The notes: generated from the sequence alone by a model not told the origin. A stretch of 64,000 bases of DNA from Mergibacter septicus (GCF_003265225.1 NZ_CP022013.1:1769001-1833000), one strand, 5' to 3'; positions 8,278 to 17,853 are shown, numbered from the stretch's first letter. A program made the numbers and translations.

Positions 8278-9162
8278 TTATATATTTTGCTGGATCGCCT
8301 GTTTAATGAGATCAAACATTTCATATCGTTTGCGATACATAGATCGTTTTTTACTCTGAATTTCTTCCAAAGGTCGCCTTTCAATAGTCAGTGGTAATTG
8401 CCAGTAATCGGTTGCTCGTGTGGCTTGATTATCTCGCCAAAAATCATCGTAATTAAATAAAACTCTTTTACTACCGTGTAGTTGGATTTTGGCTTGATAT
8501 TTGAGTGGGATTCCAACTAATTGTTGTTGCCATTGTTCGGCAATCATTTTTAAGCAATCAACGAGCAGATACATTGGTCGAACGCCGTGGCACTCTTTGG
8601 TGAGCAACCGCACGAGCTGTTGTGCATCTTCTCCTTTTGGCCCTTGTATGCTAGCGATAAGTAAACGTTGTTGTTCGAGTAGGGCAAAAGAGCAATCGTA
8701 ATATCTTTTATTGCTCCCATCTTGAAAATTAAGTGAGAAAAAGCCTTCCCATTCATCAATCATATTTAAGTTGAGGTTTAGGGTGAGGGTATTAGTGAGT
8801 TGGCAAAGAGGCAAACTACCTTGTTCTACTAATAAACGGCATTTATCTTCCCCTAATTTTTGTTCTAGTATCGTGAAAGTATGAATAATTTGATCTGTAC
8901 GCTGTTTGAGAGAAAAGCGTTTATCACAATAACGATAGATAAAAGCGTGAAAACGATGTGGATTTTGTCGAAAAAGTGGTAACCAAAGTGAATGCTGATT
9001 TAAAAACATCAGTAAACGTTTTGCCTGCCTGCTGATAAAAGGACGTCTTAATAGAAAACGTAATATATTGCGAATTTGCTTTAAGACTCTTTTTTCCCGT
9101 CCTTGATACATTTCTTTTAGACTAGGAAAATGTGAATAAGGCTGATAATGATTTCGTTGCAT
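8278..9162 (-). CDS. VirK/YbjX family protein (DUF535)
   Basis: A 294-residue protein of the VirK/YbjX family, recognisable from the basic N-terminal region, the central FFSLNFQDGSNKRYYDCSF segment, LLIASIQGPKG and the GVRPMYLLVDCLKMIAE block with the DUF535 arrangement. Members in Salmonella and Shigella affect virulence or antimicrobial-peptide resistance, but no biochemical activity is established. It has no signal peptide or membrane segment and is rich in Arg and Gln. It is monocistronic, convergent with alaA and divergent from argA. Confidence 0.8.
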   Translation of the reverse strand: MQRNHYQPYSHFPSLKEMYQGREKRVLKQIRNILRFLLRRPFISRQAKRLLMFLNQHSLWLPLFRQNPHRFHAFIYRYCDKRFSLKQRTDQIIHTFTILEQKLGEDKCRLLVEQGSLPLCQLTNTLTLNLNLNMIDEWEGFFSLNFQDGSNKRYYDCSFALLEQQRLLIASIQGPKGEDAQQLVRLLTKECHGVRPMYLLVDCLKMIAEQWQQQLVGIPLKYQAKIQLHGSKRVLFNYDDFWRDNQATRATDYWQLPLTIERRPLEEIQSKKRSMYRKRYEMFDLIKQAIQQNI

Positions 9163-9270
9163 AATTGGGGTACTGCTTACTATTAAGATAATTCACAACG
9201 GTGATGTATTGTAACAAGATTTTCTTTCGAGTAAATTTTTAAGCGAAAATATTCTTGCAGAAAGTAATAT

Positions 9271-9309
9271 GCTGAATATAAAATCGAAAAAATTAAATAT
9301 TTATTCATT
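9271..9309 (+). promoter_or_regulatory. Possible tandem ARG boxes (ArgR operator) before argA
   Basis: TGAATATAAAATCG (from 9273) and TAAATATTTATTCA (9294-9307) resemble the ArgR half-pair TGAAT-WWWW-ATTCA. They match 8 of 10 and 9 of 10 fixed positions and start exactly 21 bp apart, the usual spacing of tandem ARG boxes. argA begins at 9324. No comparable pair was seen before argF. Confidence 0.45.
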
Positions 9310-9323
9310 TAAGTGGTGGTTTT

Positions 9324-10655
9324 ATGCGTAGTACTGAATTGGTTCAATGGTTTCGACAATCAAGCCCCTATGTTAATGCCCATCGAGGAAAGACCTTTGT
9401 ATTAATGTTAGATGGGGCGACTTTAGCAAGTCATTATTTTGTGAATATTATTGATGATATTAGTCTATTGCATAGTTTGGGCATTCGCTTAGTTGTTGTT
9501 TTTGGGGCAAGAGATCAGATTAATCTTGCTTTGGCAGAGAAAGGGATTGCTGAGCATTACCACAAACATATTCGGATCAGCGATCCCGCAACATTAGACA
9601 CAGTTAAACAGGTTGTAGGGGCTTTACAGTATGATATTACGGCACGTTTATCGTTGCGAATGAATAAATTACAAGGCAATGCGGTGCCGAATGTGATTAG
9701 TGGGAATTTTGTCATCGCCCAGCCAATGGGGGTTGATGATGGTGTTGATTACCAGTTGAGTGGTAAAGTGAGACGGATTGATATTCACGGCATAAAAAAT
9801 CAGTTAGCCCAAAATGCAATAGTGGTTATTAGCCCAGTTGCTGTGTCGGTAACAGGGGAAACTTTTAATTTAGCCTTTGAAGAGTTAGCAAGTAAAATTG
9901 CGGTGAAATTAGAGGCAGAGAAATTAATCGGTTTTTGCGATCAACAAGGTATTTTAGATGCTCAACAGCAAGTCATTTCCGATCTTAATCCTGATCAAGC
10001 TCAAAAAGTATTAGATACATTGATCAATCTGGATCGATACCATTGCTCGCAAGCTCGTTTTTTGCAAGCGGCAATAGAAGCTTGTTGCAATGGCGTTAAA
10101 CGAGCTCACTTGTTAAGTAATATTGAAGATGGGGCATTATTGCAAGAACTTTTCTCCCGTGATGGTATTGGAACACAAATTTCATTACAAAATTCAGAAA
10201 TTGTTCGTACGGCAACAATTCAAGATATTCCAAATTTATTAGGCTTAATTCAGCCGTTGGAACAACAAGGTATTCTGGTTAAACGTTCGAGAGAACAATT
10301 AGAAATGGAGATCGAACGTTATACTATTATTGATCGTGATGGAGTGATTATTGCTTGTGCTGCCCTTAATTTATATCCAACAGAAAAAATGGCAGAAATG
10401 GCGTGTGTTGCAGTTCACCCTGATTATCGCAACTCTTCTCGTGGTGATGTTTTACTCAATACCATTCAAAAAAGAGCGAAGCAATTACAGGTAGAACGTC
10501 TTTTTGTTTTAACCACTCGCACAGTCCATTGGTTTCAAGAAAGAGGTTTTCAGCTTGCAAGTGTTGAGGATTTACCTGCAGAAAAACGCCAACATTATAA
10601 TCATCAACGGCGCTCAAAAATTTTAATTCAAGATTTAACTACAAATTCTTATTAA
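9324..10655 (+). CDS. argA: Amino-acid N-acetyltransferase (N-acetylglutamate synthase)
   Basis: Catalyses the first step of arginine synthesis, acetylating glutamate from acetyl-CoA; it is normally feedback-inhibited by arginine. The 443 residues match E. coli ArgA. An amino-acid-kinase-like domain with [21 protein letters not shown] and [20 protein letters not shown] is followed by a C-terminal GNAT domain with [20 protein letters not shown] (acetyl-CoA loop) and VHWFQERGF. It is followed 12 bp later by the UDG-like gene, so the two are probably co-transcribed. Possible ARG boxes precede it. Confidence 0.96.
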   Translation: MRSTELVQWFRQSSPYVNAHRGKTFVLMLDGATLASHYFVNIIDDISLLHSLGIRLVVVFGARDQINLALAEKGIAEHYHKHIRISDPATLDTVKQVVGALQYDITARLSLRMNKLQGNAVPNVISGNFVIAQPMGVDDGVDYQLSGKVRRIDIHGIKNQLAQNAIVVISPVAVSVTGETFNLAFEELASKIAVKLEAEKLIGFCDQQGILDAQQQVISDLNPDQAQKVLDTLINLDRYHCSQARFLQAAIEACCNGVKRAHLLSNIEDGALLQELFSRDGIGTQISLQNSEIVRTATIQDIPNLLGLIQPLEQQGILVKRSREQLEMEIERYTIIDRDGVIIACAALNLYPTEKMAEMACVAVHPDYRNSSRGDVLLNTIQKRAKQLQVERLFVLTTRTVHWFQERGFQLASVEDLPAEKRQHYNHQRRSKILIQDLTTNSY

Positions 10656-10667
10656 AACTAGGTTGTT

Positions 10668-11336
10668 ATGGCAAGATTTTATCATCGACACCCTTATCCA
10701 CCTTTTATTCCTGAAGGGGCGACTAAATTAATTGTGGGGACGTTGCCACCTCCTCGTTTTTCTATTCCCGCTTTGAAGGAAGGAGATGTTGATTTTTGTT
10801 ATGGAACTCGAGATGGTTTATTGTGGCGAATTTTAGGTAACATTTTTTCTATTGATTTTCCATTTGAGACTTCTCAGCGAGCAATAGATAGTCGAGTAGC
10901 ATTTTTAACTCAATACAAGATAGGCATTTGTGATATGGTTGAAGCCTGTTACCGACAAAAAATAGATGCCAGTGATCTTGGTATGGAGCAGATACAGTTG
11001 CGTAATTTATTGGCACAACTGGAGAATCATCCAACGATAAGTACTATTTTATTTACAGGGGGAAATAGTAAAAATGGACCTGAATATCTGTTTCGCCGTC
11101 ATTTAAAACAACAGCAACTGCATTTAACCTTAATTACCGCAGATTCCCCCAAAATTCATCGTTTTTCTTATGCTGGGCGAGAGATTACAACCGTTTCTTT
11201 AATTGCACCATCAGGTTCTGCTAATCGAGCGATTGGTAGTATTCCTTTGTATAAACAACGTAAACAAGAAAATCCAGCTTATTCCCCTTTTGATTTTCGA
11301 GTAGAGCAATACCGACCGTTTTTTAAAGGTAATTAG
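10668..11336 (+). CDS. Uracil-DNA glycosylase-superfamily protein of unknown specificity
   Basis: A 222-residue protein. The motif GTLPPPRFS (about residues 24-32) lies where UDG-fold enzymes carry the G(T/Q)xP catalytic or water-binding loop; a second conserved block, APSGSANRAIGS, lies near residue 180, where UDGs have their DNA-intercalation loop; FTGGNSKNG lies between. The spacing fits the Mug/SMUG-like superfamily. It is not classical Ung: there is no GQDPYH. The catalytic acid is not obvious, so it may be a divergent glycosylase or a non-catalytic relative. It is co-directional with argA, 12 bp downstream. Confidence 0.6.
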   Translation: MARFYHRHPYPPFIPEGATKLIVGTLPPPRFSIPALKEGDVDFCYGTRDGLLWRILGNIFSIDFPFETSQRAIDSRVAFLTQYKIGICDMVEACYRQKIDASDLGMEQIQLRNLLAQLENHPTISTILFTGGNSKNGPEYLFRRHLKQQQLHLTLITADSPKIHRFSYAGREITTVSLIAPSGSANRAIGSIPLYKQRKQENPAYSPFDFRVEQYRPFFKGN

Positions 11337-11344
11337 GTTTTGAA

Positions 11345-11812
11345 TTAGAGTTTAAAACGATGAATTAATTGGTTGGCTGAACCTCGCCAAATAAGGCTAG
11401 GATCAGCTTGTTCTTGGATAAATTTACCGTCAATTAATACATCAAGGTAGGGTAAAATTTGTTGTTGGTAATCGCTAAGCTCAGCAAGTCGATACCCCGT
11501 CCAACACCAAATATCTTTTTCGGGACATTCTCTTTTAACACGTTGAACAAAGGGTAATAACACCTCTAAATTAAGTGGATGCAAAGGATCACCACCACTT
11601 AAACTTAAACCTTGTCGTTTAATCCGAGTATCTTGTAGGTCTCGAATAATTTGATCTTCCATCGCTTGATCAAACAAAACACCAGCATCAAAAGACCAGC
11701 TTTTTTGGTTATAACAGCCTTTGCAATAATGGCTACAACCTGCAACAAATAAAGTACAGCGTGTGCCTTCACCGTTGACAACATCAATCGGATAATATTG
11801 TAAGTAATTCAT
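11345..11812 (-). CDS. nrdG: Anaerobic ribonucleotide reductase activating enzyme
   Basis: A radical-SAM activase that installs the glycyl radical on NrdD using a 4Fe-4S cluster and S-adenosylmethionine. The 155 residues are the normal length. The cluster motif CSHYCKGCYN gives CxxxCxxC in the N-terminal part, followed by LSGGDPLHP, the GGE-type SAM-binding motif. It starts 1 bp after the nrdD stop, so nrdD-nrdG are one operon. It needs anoxic conditions to act. Confidence 0.96.
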   Translation of the reverse strand: MNYLQYYPIDVVNGEGTRCTLFVAGCSHYCKGCYNQKSWSFDAGVLFDQAMEDQIIRDLQDTRIKRQGLSLSGGDPLHPLNLEVLLPFVQRVKRECPEKDIWCWTGYRLAELSDYQQQILPYLDVLIDGKFIQEQADPSLIWRGSANQLIHRFKL

Positions 11813-11813
11813 T

Positions 11814-13682
11814 TTAAAGGTGTTTAATGCGTCTTTTCACTTCTTCTTGCTTTCCAGCATTGAAAGGTCTGGCATCAGGACTACCTAAGTAGCCACAAAC
11901 TCTGCGTGTTACAGATACTTTACTACTGTCGTGATTGCCACACTTAGGGCAAACAAAGCCTTTGCTGGTGCAGTCAAATTCACCTGTAAAGCCACACTCA
12001 TAACATTCATCAATTGGGGTATTTGTGCCGTAGTAAGGCACCAGTTGATAGCTATAATCCCAGACATCTTCCAACGCTTTAAGGTTGTGTTGTAAATTAG
12101 GGTATTCGCCGTAGCAAATAAAGCCACCACTTGCAATTGGTGGATAGACTTTTTCAAAATCTAACTTATCGTATGGATTTACTTTTTTCTCAACATCTAA
12201 ATGAAAGCTATTGGTGTAGTAGCCTTTGTCGGTTACCCCTGCAATTTTACCAAATTGTTGTTGATCTAAACGGCAAAAACGATCACATAAATTTTCACTT
12301 GGAGTTGAATATAAACCAAAAGCATAACCGCTTTCTTGGCGCCATTGCTCAACGGCTTTTTTCAGGTAGGCTACAATTTCTACCCCTTTTTCTCTTAGGG
12401 TATCATCATCAAAAATATGCCCTTGACCGTATAACGCATTGATTGTTTCGTGAATCCCAATATAGCCAAGAGAGATTGAAGCACGTCCATTTTTAAAAAT
12501 TTCTGCAACGCAATCTTCCGCTTTTAAGCGGACTCCACAAGCTCCTTCCATATATAAGATAGGAGCAACTTTAGCTTGAGTTTGTTCTAAGCGAGCAATT
12601 CTGGTAAATAGTGCTTGTTTCGCTATTGCAAGTCGTTGATCGAGAAGTTGATAAAAGGAGTGTTCATTTCCTTTCGCTTCTAAAGCAATACGTGGTAAAT
12701 TGAGGCTTACCACCCCTAGATTATTCCGTCCAGCGTGGATTTCTTGTCCATTTTCACGATAAGCACCGAGAAAACTACGGCAACCCATTGGGGCTTTAAA
12801 TGAACCAGTCACTTTTACCACTTGATCATAATTTAAAATATCGGGATACATTCTTTTTGATGCACAAGTTAAGGCAAGCTGTTTTATGTGATAATTAGGA
12901 TCTGTTGGGCGTAAATTCACGCCCTCTTTTAAGCTAAAGACTAATTTAGGGAAGACCGCGGTTTTGTGATTTTTACCTAAACCTACAATTCGATTTTCTA
13001 GAATAGCTTGTTGAATTAATTTAGCTTCCCAACTTGTTCCTAATCCAAAACCAAAGGTAACAAAAGGCGTTTGCCCATTGGCGGTGTGTAAGGTGTTGAC
13101 TTCATATTCTAATGATTGGAAGGCATCGAAACACTCTTTTTCTGTACGTTCAAGTGCATATTTCTCTGCTGCTGGGATTTGATAGCGGTGTGCAATCTCA
13201 AGATGTTTTTCATAACTTTTTGTAACATAAGGCGCAAGAACTTCATCAATCCGATCAATAGTTGTGCCACCATAAATATGGCTAGCAACTTGAGCAATAA
13301 TTTGTGCTGTTACTGCAGTTGCGGTGGTAATGGATTTTGGCGTTTCAATTTCAGCATTTCCCATTTTAAATCCATTTAAAAGCATTCCCTCTAAATCAAC
13401 TAGCATACAGTTAAACATTGGGAAAAAAGGAGCATAATCTAGATCGTGGTAATGAATTTCTCCTTTTTCGTGAGCAGCAACGATTTCGCTTGGCAACATA
13501 TAGTGTTTGGCATAATGTTTCGCCATAATTCCCGCTAATAAATCCCGTTGAGTAGGGATCACTTTTGCATCTTTATTTGCATTTTCATTGAGAAGGGCGG
13601 CGTTGTTTTGATGTAATAGACTTTCTACTTCACGGATTAAATCTGTATAAGCCATCGCATTATCTTGAGTCTTGCTGATCAT
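11814..13682 (-). CDS. nrdD: Class III (anaerobic) ribonucleoside-triphosphate reductase lacking the ATP-cone
   Basis: Reduces NTPs to dNTPs without oxygen. The catalytic barrel is complete: NENANKDSKV-like start (here NENANKDAKV), GGTTIDRIDEVLAPYV, NLGVVSLNLPRIAL, the zinc site CYECGFTG...CPKCG and the glycyl-radical loop RRVCGYLGSPDARPF with Gly near residue 597. At 622 residues it is about 90 shorter than E. coli NrdD (712). The whole N-terminal ATP-cone is absent: homology begins near E. coli residue 95. An in-frame stop lies upstream, a GAAGGA site precedes this ATG, and NrdR boxes sit just upstream, so the short form looks genuine. Confidence 0.94.
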   Translation of the reverse strand: MISKTQDNAMAYTDLIREVESLLHQNNAALLNENANKDAKVIPTQRDLLAGIMAKHYAKHYMLPSEIVAAHEKGEIHYHDLDYAPFFPMFNCMLVDLEGMLLNGFKMGNAEIETPKSITTATAVTAQIIAQVASHIYGGTTIDRIDEVLAPYVTKSYEKHLEIAHRYQIPAAEKYALERTEKECFDAFQSLEYEVNTLHTANGQTPFVTFGFGLGTSWEAKLIQQAILENRIVGLGKNHKTAVFPKLVFSLKEGVNLRPTDPNYHIKQLALTCASKRMYPDILNYDQVVKVTGSFKAPMGCRSFLGAYRENGQEIHAGRNNLGVVSLNLPRIALEAKGNEHSFYQLLDQRLAIAKQALFTRIARLEQTQAKVAPILYMEGACGVRLKAEDCVAEIFKNGRASISLGYIGIHETINALYGQGHIFDDDTLREKGVEIVAYLKKAVEQWRQESGYAFGLYSTPSENLCDRFCRLDQQQFGKIAGVTDKGYYTNSFHLDVEKKVNPYDKLDFEKVYPPIASGGFICYGEYPNLQHNLKALEDVWDYSYQLVPYYGTNTPIDECYECGFTGEFDCTSKGFVCPKCGNHDSSKVSVTRRVCGYLGSPDARPFNAGKQEEVKRRIKHL

Positions 13683-13723
13683 TATCGGAGAATCCTTCTG
13701 TAAGCTGAGGGTTATTGGGTTGA

Positions 13724-13770
13724 ATACTATATATTGTTTTTTTTTAAATTCAACTCACAATATATTGTTA
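13724..13770 (-). promoter_or_regulatory. Tandem NrdR boxes and promoter of nrdDG
   Basis: Two 16-bp sites, ATACTATATATTGTTT (13724-13739) and TCACAATATATTGTTA (13755-13770), match the NrdR consensus ACACWATATATWGTGT at about 14 and 13 positions. They are 31 bp apart, three helical turns, as expected for NrdR pairs. A minus-strand promoter overlaps them: TTGAAT (13748-13753) and TATAGT (13726-13731), 16 bp apart. NrdR, an ATP-cone repressor, should shut the operon when dATP is high. Confidence 0.85.
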
Positions 13771-14034
13771 TTTTGGTTATATTTTATCCTTTTAAATATG
13801 AGAATATAGGATGATTATTTTGTTAAAAAAATGTAAAAAAATGTATTTAAGATAGTTGAATACGAGCGATGGTTGTTAAAAAAGTGTAACAATAAAAGAA
13901 ATGATATTGTCTTTTTTCAGCATAAAAAGGTTATTTTTTTAGGGTTTAAATGGCATAAAAATAGACAAATTTTAAATTCTTTATACATATTAATTTTATT
14001 GTAAGTTGATATTAAAACAAGGTAAGTATATTTG
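13771..14034. other. AT-rich spacer between nrdDG and cpdB
   Basis: Divergent intergenic DNA with poly-A/T runs and no ORF, RNA fold or repeat that I can support. The only clear elements lie at its edges: NrdR boxes on the left and a CRP site on the right. Confidence 0.5.
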
Positions 14035-14050
14035 TGTGATATATCTCACA
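14035..14050 (+). promoter_or_regulatory. CRP site upstream of cpdB
   Basis: TGTGATATATCTCACA is a perfect TGTGA-N6-TCACA palindrome whose centre is about 91 bp before the cpdB ATG at 14134. CRP-cAMP control of a cyclic-nucleotide phosphodiesterase used to scavenge nucleotides is plausible. Confidence 0.8.
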
Positions 14051-14133
14051 GTTTTTTGGCGTATGAATGGTAGGAAATAAGAAAACTTTTTAAAATAGCC
14101 CACTAGTTATTGTGTAATAAAATAGGAAACATT

Positions 14134-16110
14134 ATGGACAGAAGACGTTTTATTCAAATAGGGGCTTGTAGTATTTTAACTTTGGGGGCAACAAATTTTG
14201 CTCAAGCAGCAGGAGAGAATAACTCAAATGTTGCATTACGCATTATTGCGACGACCGATGTACACGGGTTTCTAACCGATTTTGATTATTATAAGGATGC
14301 ACCAACCGATAAATTTGGTTATACAAGAACAGCGACCTTAATCGAACAAGCTCGCCAACAAGTTAAAAACAGCGTTTTAGTCGATAATGGAGATTTAATT
14401 CAAGGGAATCCTATTGCAGATTATCAAGCCGCAAAAGGTGCTAAAGAAGGGCGACCAGATCCTTCAATTTCAACCTTCAATCTGATGAAATATGATGTTG
14501 GTACCTTAGGAAATCACGAATTTAATTATGGTTTGGCTTATTTAGATCAAGCGATTGCACAAGCGAATTATCCGATCATTAATGCTAATGTTGTTAAAGC
14601 AGAGGATAAAACCCCACGTTTTCAACCCTATTTTATTCAAGAAAAAACCGTTGTTGATCAACAAGGTAAGTCTAAAATCTTAAAAATAGGTTACATTGGA
14701 TTTGTTCCACCACAAATTCTGGTATGGGATAAAGCGAATTTAGATGGCAAGGTTGATGTTTATGATATTAAACAAACTGCCGAAAAATATGTACCTATTT
14801 TAAAACAACAAGGTGCAGATATTGTGATTGCATTAGCGCATACTGGTCCATCAGATCAACCTTATCAAGTTGGTGAAGAAAATGCCGCTTTTCATTTAGC
14901 TGATGTGAAAGGGATTGATGCGATAATTTTTGGGCATGCACATCGTTTATTCCCGCACAAAGAGTTTGCAACCGCTACTGGTGTAGATCTTGAGAAAGGT
15001 ACCATCAAAGGAGTGCCAGAAAGTATGGCAGGTTACTGGGGAAATAATATTAGTGTGATCGATTTAACCTTAGCACAGCATAATGGCAAATGGTTTGTTG
15101 TTGAGGGCAAAGCTGCATTACGTCCGATTTATGATGTTAATCAGAAAAAAGCAACGGTTAAAAATCATCCTGAAGTTGAAAAGTTTTTAGCACCAGTTCA
15201 TCAAGCGACCCGAGAATTTGTTTCCCAACCTATTGGTCAATCTAGTGCGGATATGTATAGTTATTTAGCATTAATTCAAGATGATCCAACAGTAAAAATA
15301 GTCAATCAAGCTCAACAAGCCTATGCAGAACAGGTGGTAAAAAATATCCCTACCCTTGCAGGGATACCGGTACTCAGTGCTGCAGCACCATTTAAAGCAG
15401 GTGGACGGAAAAATGATCCAGCAGGTTATACTGAGGTGGATAAAGGCAAGTTGACCTTCCGCAATGCAGCAGATCTTTATCTCTATCCAAATACCTTAGT
15501 GATTGTGAAGGTAACAGGACAAGAATTGAAAGAATGGTTAGAGTGCAGTGCTGGTATGTTTAATCAGATTGATCCAAAGCGTACTAGCACACAATCACTA
15601 TTAAATTGGTATGATTTCCGCACTTATAATTTTGACACCATCAGTGGGGTAGAATATCAAATTGATGTAACAAAACCTGCTCGCTATGACGGCGATTGCC
15701 GTCTGATTAATCCGCAAGGGGGACGCATTGTCAATTTAACCTATCAAGGAAAAGCTGTTGATCCGCAAGCAGAATTTTTGATTGCAACGAATAATTATCG
15801 TGCTTATGGAAATAAATTCCCGGGAACTGGTGAGAAAAATGTCGTCTATGTCGCACCAGATGAAAATCGCCAAATTTTAGCCAACTACATTACCCAACAA
15901 AGCCAGTTACAAGGCGAGGTAAACCCAGTAGGAAAATTAAACTGGCGGATTGCACCAATTAATACTAATACCAAGTTAGATATTCAAGTGGAAACTTCAC
16001 CGTCTGCAAAAGCGAAACATTTTATTATGACCAACGCAATATACCCAATGGTATATGTCGGGCAAGATGATGTTGGCTTTGCACTATATAAAGTAGATTT
16101 AACCCAGTAA
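14134..16110 (+). CDS. cpdB: 2',3'-cyclic-nucleotide 2'-phosphodiesterase/3'-nucleotidase
   Basis: A periplasmic metallophosphatase that hydrolyses 2',3'-cyclic nucleotides and 3'-nucleotides. From this ATG it is 658 residues (E. coli 647). Metal motifs are TTDVHGF, DNGDLIQG, LGNHEFNYG, ALAHTG and FGHAH, followed by the 5'-nucleotidase C-terminal domain (SAAAPFKAGGRKNDPA, TFRNAADLYLYPNTL). The start was chosen because AGGAAAC precedes it and it gives MDRRRFIQIG, a twin-arginine-like signal (RRxFI) with a cleavable AQAA end; E. coli CpdB has an ordinary Sec signal. An in-frame TTG at 14110 lacks a ribosome site. Confidence 0.95.
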   Translation: MDRRRFIQIGACSILTLGATNFAQAAGENNSNVALRIIATTDVHGFLTDFDYYKDAPTDKFGYTRTATLIEQARQQVKNSVLVDNGDLIQGNPIADYQAAKGAKEGRPDPSISTFNLMKYDVGTLGNHEFNYGLAYLDQAIAQANYPIINANVVKAEDKTPRFQPYFIQEKTVVDQQGKSKILKIGYIGFVPPQILVWDKANLDGKVDVYDIKQTAEKYVPILKQQGADIVIALAHTGPSDQPYQVGEENAAFHLADVKGIDAIIFGHAHRLFPHKEFATATGVDLEKGTIKGVPESMAGYWGNNISVIDLTLAQHNGKWFVVEGKAALRPIYDVNQKKATVKNHPEVEKFLAPVHQATREFVSQPIGQSSADMYSYLALIQDDPTVKIVNQAQQAYAEQVVKNIPTLAGIPVLSAAAPFKAGGRKNDPAGYTEVDKGKLTFRNAADLYLYPNTLVIVKVTGQELKEWLECSAGMFNQIDPKRTSTQSLLNWYDFRTYNFDTISGVEYQIDVTKPARYDGDCRLINPQGGRIVNLTYQGKAVDPQAEFLIATNNYRAYGNKFPGTGEKNVVYVAPDENRQILANYITQQSQLQGEVNPVGKLNWRIAPINTNTKLDIQVETSPSAKAKHFIMTNAIYPMVYVGQDDVGFALYKVDLTQ

Positions 16111-16119
16111 CAGAATATA

Positions 16120-16155
16120 AAAATAGCCTAATTATTTTATTAATTAGGCTATTTT
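16120..16155. terminator. Terminator after cpdB
   Basis: A perfect 15-bp stem AAAATAGCCTAATTA / TAATTAGGCTATTTT with a 6-nt loop, ending in TTTT, 9 bp after the cpdB stop. Confidence 0.9.
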
Positions 16156-16310
16156 AATATTGATAATTAAAAGTTATTAGAATCATCATAAACCAATTTC
16201 CTACTTGATCGTTTATCACAAAAATAAACTCATTTCTTCATCTCTCGATCCGTTCTGCTTGTTTTTGTATTACAATAATGGCGATTTTTTTATGTTAAGA
16301 GGATAAAAAG

Positions 16311-17234
16311 ATGATTATTGTAACTGGTGGTGCAGGGTTTATAGGCAGCAATATTGTTAAAGCACTGAATCAAATTGGAAGAAAAGATATTTTAGTGGTA
16401 GATGATTTAACAGACGGGACTAAATTTGCAAATTTAGTTGATTTAGATATTGCTGATTATTGTGATAAAGATGATTTTATTGCTTCAATCATTGCTGGCG
16501 ATGATTTTGGACATATTGATGCGGTATTTCATCAAGGTGCCTGTTCAGCCACTACTGAATGGGACGGCAAATATATGATGCAAAACAATTATGAATATTC
16601 AAAAGAGTTGTTGTATTATTGTTTAGATCGTCAAATTCCTTTCCTATATGCTTCCTCAGCAGCCACCTATGGCGATAAAACGGTGTTCAAAGAAGAACGT
16701 GAATTTGAACGTCCATTGAATGTATATGGCTATTCAAAATTCTTATTTGATCAATATGTCAGAGAGATTTTACCTGAAGCACAATCTCCAGTTTGTGGTT
16801 TCCGTTATTTTAATGTGTATGGTCCAAGAGAAAACCATAAAGGTAGTATGGCAAGCGTGGCTTATCATTTAAATAGCCAAATTTTAAAAGGTGAAAATCC
16901 AAAATTATTTGCTGGCAGTGAGGGCTTTTTGCGTGATTTTATTTATGTTGGCGATGCAGCAATGGTTAATATTTGGTGTTGGCAGAATAAAATTTCAGGC
17001 ATTTATAACTGTGGTACAGGGAAAGCTGAAAGTTTTGAGGAAGTGGCAAAAGCGGTTATTAAGTTCCATCAAAAAGGAAAAATTGAAACTATTCCGTTTC
17101 CTGAGCATCTAAAAAATCGTTATCAAGAATATACTCAAGCGGATCTCACTAAATTACGAGCGATTGGCTATGATAAGCCATTTAAAACAGTGGCTGAAGG
17201 GGTTGCAGAATATTTGCAATGGTTAAATAAGTAG
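16311..17234 (+). CDS. hldD: ADP-L-glycero-D-manno-heptose-6-epimerase
   Basis: Epimerises ADP-D,D-heptose to ADP-L,D-heptose for the lipopolysaccharide inner core. The 307 residues form an extended SDR. The NAD(P) motif [10 protein letters not shown] is at residues 4-13; conserved blocks are [33 protein letters not shown], the active-site YGYSK and [24 protein letters not shown] precedes the ATG. It appears monocistronic, between the cpdB terminator and ppa. Also known as rfaD. Confidence 0.97.
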   Translation: MIIVTGGAGFIGSNIVKALNQIGRKDILVVDDLTDGTKFANLVDLDIADYCDKDDFIASIIAGDDFGHIDAVFHQGACSATTEWDGKYMMQNNYEYSKELLYYCLDRQIPFLYASSAATYGDKTVFKEEREFERPLNVYGYSKFLFDQYVREILPEAQSPVCGFRYFNVYGPRENHKGSMASVAYHLNSQILKGENPKLFAGSEGFLRDFIYVGDAAMVNIWCWQNKISGIYNCGTGKAESFEEVAKAVIKFHQKGKIETIPFPEHLKNRYQEYTQADLTKLRAIGYDKPFKTVAEGVAEYLQWLNK

Positions 17235-17305
17235 GCTTGTGTGGCGAAAAAGATTTAAAAAAGCTATAATTTTACAGTTTTCAACTAATTGAAAAGGATT
17301 AAAAA

Positions 17306-17833
17306 ATGAGTTTAAAAAATGTACCAGCCGGCAAAGAATTGCCAGATGATATTTATGTGATCATTGAAATTCCAGCAAATGCAGATCCAATTAAATACGA
17401 AGTTGATAAAGCATCAGGCGCATTATTTGTCGATCGTTTTATGGCAACGGCAATGTTTTATCCTGCTAATTATGGTTATATCAACAATACACTTTCTTTA
17501 GATGGTGATCCTGTTGATGTATTAGTGCCAACACCATATCCATTACAACCGGGTTCTGTAATTCGTTGCCGTCCAGTGGGAATGTTAAAAATGACCGATG
17601 AATCTGGTGAAGATGCAAAATTAATTGCTGTTCCACATAGCAAATTAAGCAAAGAATATGATCATATTCAAGATATTGATGATGTTCCTGCATTATTAAA
17701 AGCACAAATTCAGCATTTCTTTGAAAGCTATAAAGCGTTAGAAGCTGGCAAATGGGTGAAAGTTGATGGCTGGGAAGGCGTTGAAGCCGCACGTGAAGAA
17801 ATCAAATCCTCTTTTGAACGTGCTAAAAAATAG
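17306..17833 (+). CDS. ppa: Inorganic pyrophosphatase
   Basis: A cytoplasmic family I pyrophosphatase of 175 residues that pulls biosynthetic reactions by hydrolysing PPi. The signature DGDPVDVLV is present, with YGYINNTL before it and the [18 protein letters not shown] block near the C-terminus. AAAGGA precedes the start. The gene ends in a strong terminator built from an inverted pair of the 8-mer AAAGCGGT. Confidence 0.97.
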   Translation: MSLKNVPAGKELPDDIYVIIEIPANADPIKYEVDKASGALFVDRFMATAMFYPANYGYINNTLSLDGDPVDVLVPTPYPLQPGSVIRCRPVGMLKMTDESGEDAKLIAVPHSKLSKEYDHIQDIDDVPALLKAQIQHFFESYKALEAGKWVKVDGWEGVEAAREEIKSSFERAKK

Positions 17834-17853
17834 TCGTTATTAACCTCAAAAGC

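Noticed and set aside
13683-14034. Search for a frameshifted ATP-cone upstream of nrdD
   Set aside because: Translating the upstream minus strand gives no ATP-cone-like sequence, and NrdR boxes occupy the region; the domain is absent rather than frameshifted.
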